Shown here piece after piece: positions 11,698-22,468 of a stretch of 64,000 nt of DNA (positions are counted from its first letter, which is position 1; every line of letters starts with the position of its first letter). The stretch is from Lepus europaeus. Its lineage: Eukaryota > Chordata > Mammalia > Lagomorpha > Leporidae. The notes beneath the pieces were generated by a model that was given only the letters and a program-made list of their open reading frames with translations, had not been told where the DNA came from and did not search any database. A program made the translations under genes and the position numbers. The stretch covers positions 15,353,138 through 15,417,137 of the forward strand of contig NC_084831.1 of NCBI RefSeq assembly GCF_033115175.1, written 5' to 3'.

Positions 11698-11987
11698 ATT
11701 GATTGATTTTATCAATCACTAGAAGTTAGTGAACTATATTCATCACCAAGCTTTTTGTAAATTATAGCTGCAAGCCATAGTAATAATCAAATGTGCTTCC
11801 TGCATTAGACTATTGGACACTTTGGCACATAAATGATAGTTAAAAAAAGGCAACGAATTCGAATCCTCTGTTATAAAAGACCTAGCAACATGCCTGGCAG
11901 TAACAAGCACTTATTTCCCTTCCTTTTTGTTGGTTCAGAAGTGATCTAGCTAGGTGCACAAGCTCTCCCAGACCCATCCCCACCAAC

Positions 11988-12144
11988 CTCTCTCCTCCTG
12001 AACACCATCTCCCATCATGTAGTCACTACAGGTACTTGGACATAAGTACAGTGCCTGCCGAAGCTCCAAGTTGAGAAACCATACTTGAAGAAATGTGTTG
12101 ACATAACAAGTAGCTCCCAGATTTGTCAGACCCACGAAGGAGTT
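11988..12144 (-). CDS. USP48: USP48 coding exon 3 (catalytic Cys box)
   Basis: The 157 nt follow a TTTTGTAG acceptor and encode [20 protein letters not shown] onward through [16 protein letters not shown] plus one base. The [16 protein letters not shown] stretch is the USP Cys box, with the nucleophile at Cys98. The exon end is fixed by frame with exon 4 and by family sequence. It implies a donor GAGAG|GTTGGT, weaker than the usual GTAAGT or GTGAGT. No other GT nearby keeps both frame and family alignment. Confidence 0.94.
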
Positions 12145-13072
12145 CTACAAAATAACAAAGTTGACAATTATAAAGTGTAAACAAATTTTTTATGAAAAGC
12201 GCTATTTCTAAATTTTTGGATTAAAAATAGTTAAGACCATCTCAACAAACACATCCCAACTTAAGCCTCTCTTGGCTGGAGGTGGCCATGATTTTCATGA
12301 AAACCCCACTGTGGCTTGAACACAGGAGTGGGGAAACTTCAGACATCATCCCTTTTCACCTCTAGCATATTGGCTTCTTCAGCCACTTACATCTAACATT
12401 GGAACAGTGGATTCTACAAAGATTCAGTTTTGAACATGTACATACAAGTTTTTCATTTGCTATGTCCTGTCAGCATTCCATAGAAAGACAAAGCAAAGCG
12501 TATAGAAAAATGACTATATATCCTCATTTAGGAGATTAGAAGATAGGGGTCAGGCAATTTCTTCACACAAGGTCAAGAATTCCTGAATTTACAAACTCGT
12601 GTTTTGTAATAGACAAAATAACTATAACAACAAAAACAACAAAGCTATTTTGTGAATGTCAGGCTTTATGGTTAGAAAATATTGTGTACTTTTTAAAAAA
12701 GAAAAATAAATACAAATATACAAAATATAAGTACTAGAAAGCAAAGATGTATCACTGTGAAGCTCGTTCTCTTGAATACTATCTTGGTGGATATTTTTAA
12801 AGAGAGTTCAAAATAAAAGGCACATAATGCTAAAGCAAAGACAAAATCAGAATTTAAACAATATTATTTAAAAGCTTACTGGATTATATAGCTACCTATT
12901 TAAAAGCATACCAATTGAGAACTGTTTCAATTCAAGAGGTTTAGAGTCTTAAGTTCCACTATTTACCTTATAGCTGCATAGGTTATCTGAAATCAATATT
13001 ACTTTCTGATAAAAGATATAAAACAAAAGCAAAAAATACCATACAGCAACCATTCAGAAAAAGACGGCTTAC
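12145..13072 (-). other. USP48: USP48 intron 2
   Basis: This 928-bp AT-rich intron has no SINE and no other recognised feature, which is unusual in this window. Confidence 0.85.
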
Positions 13073-13193
13073 CTTTTTTCTCCTCTCACAGTTGGGGTCA
13101 TCGATGTTATGAAAACTATTTTCATCTATTTCTCCTAACCAGATATGCTCACCAATCCCAACCAAACAATTCGGATTTCCTTTGCAGTTTCGT
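13073..13193 (-). CDS. USP48: USP48 coding exon 2
   Basis: The acceptor TTAATAG precedes the exon, and the donor AAG|GTAAGC follows it. The 121 nt encode residues 45-85: [19 protein letters not shown], then [22 protein letters not shown]. This segment lies just before the catalytic Cys box. It is Cys-rich (NCKGNPNC) and strongly conserved in USP48. The exon ends in phase 0. It is separated from exon 1 by 23 kb of SINE-filled intron. Confidence 0.96.
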
Positions 13194-13317
13194 CTATTAA
13201 AAAAAAAATATTGCTTAATTTTAAGAGAGAAGACATGGGAAGACTAATGGTTATGGAGTTGCTTTCTTATGTGGAGAAAACGGTCCAAAATGGATTGTGC
13301 TAACAGGTGCACAACTG

Positions 13318-13597
13318 GTGGGGTGGAGAGTCTGGTGCAGTGGTTGAGTGATTAAGTTGCTTGGGACTCCAGCATCTCATTGTGCTGCTTAGGGGAATGC
13401 CCTGAACTCATTCTCCATGCCAGCTTCCTTCTGCGGTGCGACCTGGACACAGGGGCTCACGTGGCTGGGCCCGGCTACCCACTACGGCAGACTTTGATCC
13501 TGGCTCCTGGCATCCACCTGTCCCAGCCCTGGATGTTGCAGGCATTTGAAGAGTGAACCAGTGGATGGAAGATCCATCTCTATGGCTTTCTCTTGTT
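13318..13597 (+). repeat. CSINE, old, tail lost
   Basis: TCTGGTGCAGTGGTTGAGTG head; body ends at GATCCATCTCTATGGC. A second SINE inserted at its end. Confidence 0.8.
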
Positions 13598-13612
13598 AAA
13601 AGTTGCATAAGT

Positions 13613-13830
13613 TGGCCAGCGCCGCAGCTCACTAGGCTAATCCTCAGGCGGCACACTGGGTTCTAGTCCCGGTCGGGGCGCTGGATTCTGTCCCGGTTAC
13701 CCCTCTTCCAGGCCAGCTCTCTGCTATGGCCCGGAGTGCAGTGGAGGATGGCCCAAGGGTGAACCAACGGCAAAAGGAAGACCTTTCTCTCTGTTTCTCT
13801 CACTGTCCACTCTCCCTGTCAAAAAAAAAA
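13613..13830 (+). repeat. CSINE, young, internally deleted
   Basis: The head and CCGGTCGGGGCGCTGG body jump directly from GATGGCCCAAGG to GTGAACCAACGG, losing the middle third. The TGTCAAAA tail has grown into a GAA repeat. Target-site duplication AAAAGTTGCATAAGT at 13598-13612 and 13948-13962. Confidence 0.95.
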
Positions 13831-13835
13831 AAGAA

Positions 13836-13876
<41 letters not shown>

Positions 13877-13886
13877 GGAAGAAGAG

Positions 13887-13918
<32 letters not shown>

Positions 13919-13947
13919 AGAAGAAGAAGAAGAAGAAGAAGAAGAAG
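13831..13947 (+). repeat. (GAA/GAG)n purine microsatellite from SINE tail
   Basis: About 117 bp of GAA with GAGGAA interruptions, all purine on the plus strand. It encodes the poly-Ser/poly-Lys shadow ORFs. Confidence 0.97.
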
Positions 13948-14042
13948 AAAAGTTGCATAAGTCTGTGAATATAAGAACCGTCAAACTGTATGAGAGAACT
14001 TCAAAAAGTTCATGGAAAATGGAATATAAAAATGCATTTATT

Positions 14043-14357
14043 GGGGCCGGTGCTTCAGCATAGTAGGCTAAGCCTCTGCCTGAGGCGCTGGCATATCCTA
14101 TGGTCGCCAGTTCGTGTCCCGGCTGCTGCTCTTCTGATCTAGCTCTCTGCTGTGGCCTGGGAAAGCAGCAGAAAATGGCGCAAGTGCTTGGGCCCCTGCA
14201 CCTGCAAGACAAACCGGAACAAGCTCCTGGCTCCTGGCTTCCGATTGGCTCAGCTCCAGCTGTCATGACCATTTAGGGAGTGAACCAGTGGATGGAAGAC
14301 CTTTCTCTTGGTCTCTCCCTCTCTAACTCTAGCTCTCAAATAAATAAATAATCATTT
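14043..14357 (+). repeat. CSINE with target-site duplication
   Basis: AAAAATGCATTTATT occurs at 14028-14042 and 14358-14372. Head GGGGCCGGTGCTTCAGCATA. Confidence 0.95.
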
Positions 14358-14517
14358 AAAAATGCATTTATTTTGGTGTAAAATTTTTTTAAGAAATCAA
14401 TGCATAAAAGGTCTTCAAAAACACTTATGGAAAATATGTGTTATGAAAAAACTATGTACAGATCTCAGAATTGCTTGCACTCAAACTTACCTTTCCTTTT
14501 GATTCAATTTTCCATGA

Positions 14518-14837
14518 TTTTTTTTTTTTTTTGGACAGGCAGTTAGAGAGAGACAGAGAGAAAGGTCTTCCTTCCATTGGTTCACCCCCCAAATGGCCAC
14601 TAAGGCCAGCGCACTGCACTGGTCCGAAGCCAGGAGCCAGGTGCTTCCTCCTGGTCTCCCATGTGGGTGCAGGGCCCAAGCACTTGGGCCATCCTCCACT
14701 GCACTCCCGGGCCACAGCAGAGAGCTGGACTGGAAGAGGAGCAACCGGGACAGAATCCGGTGCCCCGACCGGGACTAGAACCCGGGGTGCTGGCGCCGCA
14801 GGCAGCGGATTAGCCTAATAAGCCACAGCGCTGGCCC
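14518..14837 (-). repeat. CSINE, young
   Basis: Inverted tail T-run then GGACAGGCAGTTAGAGAG; head end AAGCCACAGCGCTGGCCC. Confidence 0.95.
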
Positions 14838-14920
14838 ATGAATGTTTTAAAAAGTGTTTTCATGCTTTAAATGGGTGAACAGCATGATACATGAGTTATA
14901 TCTCAATAATGCTGTTTAAG

Positions 14921-15005
14921 AGGGCTGGCATGTGGCATAGTGGGGTTGAGCTGCAGCTTGAGATGCTGGCATCCCATACCCAAGCACCAGTTCAAGAACC
15001 ATCCA
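14921..15005 (+). repeat. CSINE, 5' fragment
   Basis: Only the head and CATCCCATACCCAAGC remain before a second SINE begins. Confidence 0.75.
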
Positions 15006-15313
15006 GGGGCCTGCACCGTGGCTCACTAGGTTAATCCTCTGCCTGAGGCGCCGGCACCCCATATGGGCACCGGGTTCTAGTCCCAGTTGCTCCTCTTCCA
15101 GTCCAGCTCTCTGCTGTGGCCTGGGAAGGCAGTGGAGGATGGCCCAAGTGCTTGGGCCCTGCACCTGGCTCCTGGCTTCGGATCGGCGTAGCTCCAGCTG
15201 TGGTGGCCATCTGGGAGTGAACCAGCAGATGGAAGACCTCTCTTTCTGCCTCTCCTCTCACTGTGTATAACTCTGGCTTTCAAATAAATAAATAAATCTT
15301 TAATAAATAAATA
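15006..15313 (+). repeat. CSINE
   Basis: GGCCTGCACCGTGGCTCACT head, shortened middle, AAATAAATAAATAAATC tail. Confidence 0.93.
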
Positions 15314-15822
15314 AGCCAGAGACTAATGAAATGGATTACATACAGACAGCATTAAGTGGGAATAGGCTTAAAAAGGAGTTTAAGTTTCCTGAATATATTG
15401 CAAAATTTAGAGCCACATTAGTTTCTTCTCTCGCTCGCTCTCTCATACACATACACACGTGTGCGCGCATGACAGCAGCCTTAATTCAACAGAAACAATA
15501 CATTTTCATTGAATAAAATATCCACACGGAAGGGAAAGGGAGAGGAGATAAACAAGCAACTTGAACAGCTATTAATTAGCATGTGCATATGGCTTGTTCT
15601 TGGGCTAAAGACAAAAGGAGCAGACAGCAAAACATCCTAACGAGCAGGCTGAGCAGGCTTCTTCACAGACCGTGGCTGACAATCTGAACACAGCCTGATT
15701 TCCAAGTGTCGCTACTAAAGGACCGGAGTTCGCCAGGGAAATGGCTGATTCCAGGCTGAACCAGGAAGATGACAGGCATCCAGACTATCCTGCTGTGCTC
15801 CCAGGATGCACAGCGAGCATGG

Positions 15823-16011
15823 CAGCGGGAACGGTGTTTAGGCTAGCAGTTAAGACACCCGTATCTGAGTGCCTGGGTTTGACAACCAGCTGTCTCCTGC
15901 TAATGTAGTCCCCAGGAGATAGCAATGATGACTCGAGTGATTGGGTTCCTGCCACCTGGTTTCAGCCCAGCCCTGTCCCCTAGCTACTGCCGGCATTTTA
16001 AGAATGAACCA
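15823..16011 (+). repeat. CSINE, old, 3' part missing
   Basis: GGTGTTTAGGCTAGCAGTTA head type; body stops at TTTAAGAATGAACCAG where another SINE starts. Confidence 0.8.
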
Positions 16012-16322
16012 GGGGCCCGGCGCTGTGGTATAGCCGCTTGTTGTACCGACATCCCATATGGTCACTGGTTCGAGTCCTAGCTATTCCACTTCCTATTTAG
16101 CTCTCTGCTATGGCCTGGGAAAGCAGTAGAAGACTGTGCAAGCCCTTGGGCCCCTGTGCCCGTGTAGGAGACCCGGAAGAAGCTCCCGGCTGCTGGCTCC
16201 AGATCGGCTCAGCTCCAGCCATCGTGGCCATCTGGGGAGTGAACCAGCGGATGGAAGAATCAATCTCTCTCTCTCTAATTCTGCCTTTCTACTAAATAAA
16301 TAAATCTTTAAAAAAAAAAAAA
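16012..16322 (+). repeat. CSINE
   Basis: GGGGCCCGGCGCTGTGGTAT head; TAAATAAATCTTTAAAA tail. Confidence 0.93.
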
Positions 16323-17100
16323 GAGGTACAAGGAACAACAGAATTAGAAGCCTACCATTAGGCATCCATCAGGAAAAAAACAATCAGGCAGGAATCATCA
16401 AAGGATGCCAGTGAAGGCACGTTGGACAAATAACAATATTTACAATGTCTCCGAGTATCTCAGAACACCTTCATTGATTATAAAGAAAAAATAGTAACTT
16501 TCTGGAGAGAAACCTGACAACCACCACCGTAAATAAATGATCACAGTTAATGCAGCCAGCAATGGATCTGACAGCAAGTACCTCTTGGTACAATGCACTA
16601 AGAACACAGCATCACTTTTGTATTGTTCTGGCCAAAAGCACATAACCCAAATCTAGCTATGAGGAAACATCAGACAAACCCAGCTTGAGGGCTTTCTACA
16701 AATTAAGTATCCTGTGCTTTTCAGAAGGTCCGTGTCTCAAAACACACAGAGAGATTCCGCAACCATTCCAGATTACGTGAAACTAGGCAGACACGACAGC
16801 CGAATGCGGCACATGAGCCTGGATCTTCTTGGCTAAAGACACCCTTGGTGACCTGTTCTGCTTACTTCTGAAAGTCACCCACTCAAGCTTTACAGCTGAG
16901 ACTGGGAAGAGCAGTCTAGGTCTTTCCTTGGAATAAGTGGCAGGGATTGAATAGAGGAAAATTCTGACAAAAGAAAAGTAAAGCTAGCAGTACAGTCCAC
17001 AAGATCTCTGGGAGACAGGATAAGAAGACATCAATCACTGAAGTGAAGATGCATTTCTAAAACAAAGTACTTACTTTGTTAGTTCTTTCAAACTTACTTT

Positions 17101-17235
17101 TTAAAATGTTTATTTACTGAAAGACAAAATGACAGAGAGAGGGAGGTAGCCATCTCTCATATTCGCTGGCTCACTCCCCAATGCCTGCAACAACTGGGAA
17201 CGGGCCAGGACAAAGCCAGAGAGTTTCTTACTCCC
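17101..17235 (-). repeat. CSINE, 3' half (split element)
   Basis: Inverted tail AAAATGTTTATTTACTGAAA and CTCACTCCCCAATGCC. Its head appears to resume at about 17655. Confidence 0.75.
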
Positions 17236-17238
17236 AGG

Positions 17239-17341
17239 GCCTGGCTCAGCCCTGGGAGTGAACCAGTTAATGGAAGATCCCTCTCCTCTGTTTCTCACTG
17301 TCTGCCTTCCTTTTGAATAAACAGATGAATAAATAAATAAA

Positions 17342-17346
<5 letters not shown>
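17239..17346 (+). repeat. CSINE, 3' fragment
   Basis: CCTGGCTCAGCCCTGGGAGT onward to GAATAAATAAATAAATAAAT. Confidence 0.75.
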
Positions 17347-17381
<35 letters not shown>

Positions 17382-17638
17382 ATCTCTCATCTGCTGCTTC
17401 ACTCCTCAAATAGCCACAATGGTGGTGCTGGGCCAAAGCCAGAGGTCTGGAACTCCATCCTGGTCTCCCATGTGGATGGCAGCAGCCCAAGTTCTTGGGC
17501 CATCTCTGGCTGCTTTACCAGGCACGTTGGCATGGAGCTGGGTGAGAAGCAGAACAGCTGGGCCTTCAATCAGTGGCCAAACGGGATGTCAGTGTTCCAA
17601 GTGGTAGCTTAACCTGCTGTGCCACCATGCTGGCCCCC
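17347..17638 (-). repeat. CSINE
   Basis: (GA)n, then CATCTGCTGCTTCACTCCTC; head end TGTGCCACCATGCTGGCCCC. Confidence 0.88.
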
Positions 17639-17654
17639 TCCTAAAAAAACAAAC

Positions 17655-17840
17655 CTAACCCCATCTGGGTCTCCCCTGTAAGTGGCAGGGACACACGTAC
17701 TTGGGCCATCATCTGCTGCCTCCCAGGATGCATCAGGAGGAAACCAGACTGGAAGCTAAAGAGAACAGCCAGGATTCCAATAGGGAATGTGGGTGTGCCA
17801 AGTGGCAGGTTAACATGTTATGCCACAACATCAGTCCTGC
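17655..17840 (-). repeat. CSINE, 5' half (split element)
   Basis: CCATCTGGGTCTCCCCTGTA to TGCCACAACATCAGTCCTGC; it probably continues the piece at 17101-17235. Confidence 0.75.
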
Positions 17841-19324
17841 GTTGCTCTTTTAAGATTAATGTCTTAATTGCTAGCAAGGCATTACTAAGTATACCATGCA
17901 TCAGCTCCAACACCTTCATGGTGTAGATGAGACAAAGCTATCACTCAGCACCAGTCCCATGCTGGACCTATGGCTTCTGGGTCCCCATGGCCACACTTCA
18001 GGTGAGAACAAAAAGCAAAGAGCAGTAGCTTGCATTAAATGGGGCTCAGGCCAACCAAAGAAAACTTTCCAATTTGTGGCCAAGCCCATGAGCCCAGTAT
18101 TGCTTCCCCCTACCCCACCTGTATTTGCTGTCTTCTTCAGAAGGGTGGAGAATCTATGTAAGAGGCATAACTCATGAAAACATTTCTAGGCAGGAGCTAC
18201 TACTTCCAAGCCAATCTAAGCAGCACTGCAGAACGCCAGGTACAGAAAACTCAGTCCCCTCGAAAAGAAAGTCTCGGCATTCAGCGTCTCCAATGTCCCT
18301 AATTCACTGTACCCCTCATCAGGAGTGGACTGGCAGTGTCAGGAGACAGTTGCACCTTTTCTTGTAGAAAAACATTTTTGTGCAATTGTTTCAAAGTGTG
18401 GAACCAGCTCAAGGAGGCTGAGCGGTCCAAGAAGGAAGAGGCAGGAACACACATTTGCATGGAAGGACACATTTGTTAATGTGTAAATAGCCTGACCAGT
18501 CTGAATCAACTCTATCTCCCAGCTGGCCCTGGGAAGCATCTGCATTTGCCTACTAGGGCTCAGAGACCAAGTATCTTTTCCAGTGTCAAAAGAGCCGTGA
18601 TTTAATCTAGGCAGAGTGGTGCCACTTACCTTCAAGACACAACCTTGCAACTGTACCTTTTACCCACACCCCAGACATTCTTCATTCTGTCTACAGGGGA
18701 ACTGGAAGGGGACAACCAAATCACAAACAAAACATGAGGAATGGCCAGCCTGGTTCTTCCTTTGGCACTCTGGGAGCTTATTTACTTACACAGTCCTATG
18801 CCGCATGGCCATGTTCAGGTCAAAGACGGACAGCATATACCACAACCCACACCACCCAGGCTGGGTATAGAGGGCTGTTTGTGGGCATGCTATGACATGC
18901 ACCCAAAAACAAAAAACCTGTTCCTCTGAGATGCAGCTCCACTCCATCACCCAAAACCGAACGCAAACCTCACAAGACATTTTAAATGGGAACTGAGGGA
19001 AGAAAAAAAGCAGTTTCTCTGTGGTAGCAGCATCAGCACACCAGAGAGCAAAGCTGTAAAGAGGCTCATGGCCCACTCCTTAGCCCAACCACCCCTGTGA
19101 TCATTTATTTGTCCAGAAATTCCCTGGACATTAAAATTAAAAATAAACTTCCGCCAAATTCCTTAACTGAGGCATTGCCCTGGTGCTTGTTTTAAGCTTC
19201 TAGGACCTATACCTAAGAGTACCAACAAACATGGACCAAGGAGATGAAGCTTCGTTCTACCACTAGCTTCACATACCGAAAGCAGACATCCACACACTTG
19301 GTCTCTGACTAACCACCTCATTCT

Positions 19325-19683
19325 TTTTTTTAAAAAAAGATTTATTTGTTTATTTGAAAAACAGAGATAGACAGAGAAGGGGAGAGGGAGGGGGAGAGAG
19401 GAGGAGGGAAAGTGAGAGGGGAAAGAAGAGAGGGAGGGAGAGAGAGCGCGCTCCAGAACTTCCATCTGCTGATTCACACCAGGCAGATATCAGGAGCCAG
19501 GATATTCCAGGTCTCCCACTTGGGTAAAGGGGCCCAAGGACTTGAGCCATCTTCCACTGCTTTCCCAGGCACATTAGCAGGGAGCTGGATTGGAAGTGGA
19601 GCAGCTGGGGCTTGAACTGGCACTCATACAGGATGCCCACACTGCAAGAGGCGGCTTAACCTTCTATGCCACAGAACTGGCCT
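19325..19683 (-). repeat. CSINE with long GA block
   Basis: AGATTTATTTGTTTATTTGA, a GGGAGAGGGAGG-rich tract, head end ATGCCACAGAACTGGCCTC. Confidence 0.92.
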
Positions 19684-19787
19684 CAGACCTCCTAATTCTT
19701 AAATAGTTTTCCTCTTTCCCTCTAATACCAATTAACAAACACAGGGGAAAACATGCAAGTCCATGAATGCAATTTAAAAACAGCCAT

Positions 19788-20035
19788 GGAGGTGGGCATT
19801 TGACTTGGCAGTCAAGAACATTTGACCTGTCAGCTAGGACCCCTACATCCCATACCCAGCTCTGCTCCTGATAGTTTTCAGTTAATGCAAACTCTGGGAG
19901 GCGGGAGGCCATGGCTCAAGTATTGTTTTCCTGCCAATCACGTGGGAGACTTGGACTGAATTCTGGGTTCCTGGCTTTGGCATCCCCCACCTCCCTGGGA
20001 CATGTGGGAAGTGAACCAGCAGACGAGAGCACACA
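19788..20035 (+). repeat. CSINE, old, tail missing
   Basis: GGTGGGCATTTGACTTGGCA head; it ends at GAACCAGCAGACGAGAGC. Confidence 0.75.
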
Positions 20036-20155
20036 TGCCCTAGTACGTGGGCCATCTGCTGCATCCCCAGGCACACTGGAAGTGATCTGGATCAGAAGTA
20101 GAGCAGCCAGGCAAACCGGCGCTCCAATATGGGATGCAACCATCAAAAGTGGCAT
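20036..20155 (-). repeat. CSINE, 5' fragment
   Basis: GTGGGCCATCTGCTGCATCC through GGGATGCAACCATC; fused head-on to the preceding plus copy. Confidence 0.7.
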
Positions 20156-20488
20156 TTATTATTATTATTATTTAAGATTTATTTATTTACTTGAAAGGCA
20201 GTTGAGATAGAGACAGAGATCCTCCATCAATGGGTTTACTCCACAAATGGCTGCAACAGCCTAGACTAGGCCAATTGGAACACAGAAGCAAAGAACTCCA
20301 TCTGGATCTCCCACATGGGTGGCAGGGGCCCGGGCACCTGGGCCATCTTCTTCCACTTTGCCAGGCACACTAGCAGGGAGCTGGACCAGAAGTGAAGCAG
20401 CCAGGACTCTAACTGGAGCTCATATGGGATGGTGGCAGCTTAACCCAGAAAGCAGTATCTTAACCCACTGTGCCAGAACACAGGCCCC
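20156..20488 (-). repeat. CSINE with (TTA)n tail
   Basis: TTATTATTATTATTTAAGAT tail; head end TGTGCCAGAACACAGGCCCC. Confidence 0.9.
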
Positions 20489-20705
20489 GCTACTGTGCCT
20501 CTGATCCAGTGTCCTGCTGATGTGTATCCTGGGAGGCAGCAGGTGATGGCTCAAGTGCTTGAGTCCCTGCCACCCACATGGGAGACTTGGATTGAGTTTC
20601 AGATTCCTGACACTGGGTGGCCCAGCCTCAGCTGTCATTTTGATAATGAATCAGCAGATGGAAGGTATCCCTCAAATAAAATGTTAATAAATTTAAAAAA
20701 TAAAA
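20489..20705 (+). repeat. CSINE, 5' truncated
   Basis: It begins mid-body (CTCTGATCCAGTGTCCTGCT) and ends CAAATAAAATGTTAATAAAT. Confidence 0.8.
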
Positions 20706-21110
20706 AACCTACAACACACACCAGACACATACATCAATTCAGTGGCACCAGGATGGAGGAAAGCTGGGTTGAACCAGGTTGATGAGAGGAAATCGGTAAG
20801 AACGTGGGGACTGACTGGATGGGAAAAGCAGGAAGGGAAAGAAGCCTGGAAGATGTCTGAAACTGTAAAGAAACAATTTCCCACAAATCACAAACGATCT
20901 GTCCAGGGAGTGGAGAAGCAGCAGGCTGGGTACCGAGGGGCACAAATGACTAGGTTCTTTATTAACTATAGGTAGAGAGATGCAATTTTAGCTCTGTTGT
21001 GATAAATCTCCAAGGATCTGTTATTTAGAAGAATGTCCTCCAGCACAATGGATGGAAAATTTATAATGAAGGCTTTCATGGTCCCTATGTAGTTCAAAGA
21101 AGCCCCCCCC

Positions 21111-21414
21111 CTTTTTTTTAAATTTGAAAGGCAGAAATACAGAGGGAGGAGCAAGAGTTCTTCCATCCACTAGTTCACTCCCCAAGTGGATGAAAACGGC
21201 CAGGGCTGGGCTAGGAGCCAGGGGCCAGGAGCTTCTTCCTTTCTCCCACCTGAGTGCAGGGGCCCAAGCACTTTGGACATTCTCTGCTGCTTTCCTAGGC
21301 GCATTAGCAGGAAGCTAATTAGAAGTAGAGCAGCCAGGACTTGAACCAGCACCCATACAGGATGCTGGCACTGCAGGCAGAGACTTAACCTTCTAAAGCC
21401 ACAGCACGGGCCCC
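21111..21414 (-). repeat. CSINE
   Basis: TTTTTTTTAAATTTGAAAGG tail; head end AAGCCACAGCACGGGCCCC. Confidence 0.92.
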
Positions 21415-21699
21415 AGAGGGCTCATTCTTTGAATGGGAGAGAGGGTGGGAATCTCCCTCTCTCCAAGTAGTCAACTAAAGAACCTTCACTTTGTTTTTCC
21501 TCTTCATCACCTCTTAGTTCCTCAACTTTTCAGATACAACTTCACAGGTAGAATTCAATTGTGCTAACTCTCCTGCCTCTGGTGAAGAGCCACGACTATA
21601 CCACAGCATTGGCTGAAAGAACACAGGTTTTCTAAAGCGCATTGGCAATAGATGTCAAGACTTCTTCTGGTCTTTACATCCTTTGCCCCAACATCACTA

Positions 21700-22250
21700 T
21701 TTCTAAGAATGAATCCAAAGCAAACAGAGGTGTCAACATTTTCAAAGACAATCATCAGTATTGTTATAATAAAAAGCTACCAGACTAAGCTCCCTGGCCA
21801 ACCACAGGACCAATGCTAAATTGTGGTACAGGGATGGGCATTGGTGCAGCAGTTAAGATGCCACTTGGGATGCCTGCATCCCTTCTCCAAGTGCCTGGGT
21901 TCAAGTCCCAGCTCTGGTCCTGACTGTAGCTTCCTACTGATGTGCACCTTGGGAGGCAGAAGGTGATGGCTCTAATACTTGGGTCCTTATTGCCTACATG
22001 GGAGACAGATTAATGCCAGCCTCCTGACTCAGGCCTGGCCTAGCCCCAGTTATTGCAGACATCGGGGGAGTGAACTGATGGATGGGAGATTCCCTCTCTC
22101 TCTCTCTCAGCATTTCAAATAAATAAATTTAAAAAGAAATAAATGAGCTGCAGTACAGTCATGATGGACTATTATGCAGTCATTGCATCTTCTTTTTACA
22201 CGCAATACTCAAATGAATAGGGCTTGGCTGAGGCAGAATTCTACATACAT
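21700..22250 (+). mobile_element. L1-like relic split by a SINE
   Basis: AAATTGTGGTACAG before the SINE at 21832 and GATGGACTATTATGCAGTCA after it match the common L1 ORF2-end string in order. Weak and short. Confidence 0.4.
21832..22137 (+). repeat. CSINE, older
   Basis: GGATGGGCATTGGTGCAGCA head; CAAATAAATAAATTTAAAAA tail; it splits an L1-like relic. Confidence 0.9.
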
Positions 22251-22468
22251 GCCGGCGCCGTGGTTCAACAGGCTAATCCTTAGCCTTGCAGCGCCGGCAC
22301 ACAGAGTTCTAGTCCCGGTTGGGGCGCTGGATTCTGTCCCGGTTGCCTCTCTTCCAGGCGAGCTCTCTGCTGTGGCCAGGGAGTGCAGTGGAGGATGGCC
22401 CAAGTGCTTGGGCCCTGCACCCCATGGGAGACCAGGAGAAGCACCTGGCTCCTGCCATCGGATCAGCA
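22251..22468 (+). repeat. CSINE, young, left arm of palindrome
   Basis: GCCGGCGCCGTGGTTCAACA head to TGCCATCGGATCAGCA; the tail is absent. Confidence 0.93.

Larger units (their letters stand above)
8207..11987 (-). other. USP48: USP48 intron 3
   Basis: Six SINEs lie here. Positions 9045-9357, 10080-10460 and 10755-11370 are unique sequence without recognised features, apart from a pure A run near 10910-10927. Confidence 0.85.

Noticed and set aside
13724-14272. 182-aa poly-Ser protein and opposite poly-Lys protein
   Set aside because: Both are translations of the GAA microsatellite and SINE sequence.
22251-22330. tRNA-like head as a functional tRNA gene
   Set aside because: It is the head of a CSINE followed by SINE body; no separate intact cloverleaf with its own terminator was seen.
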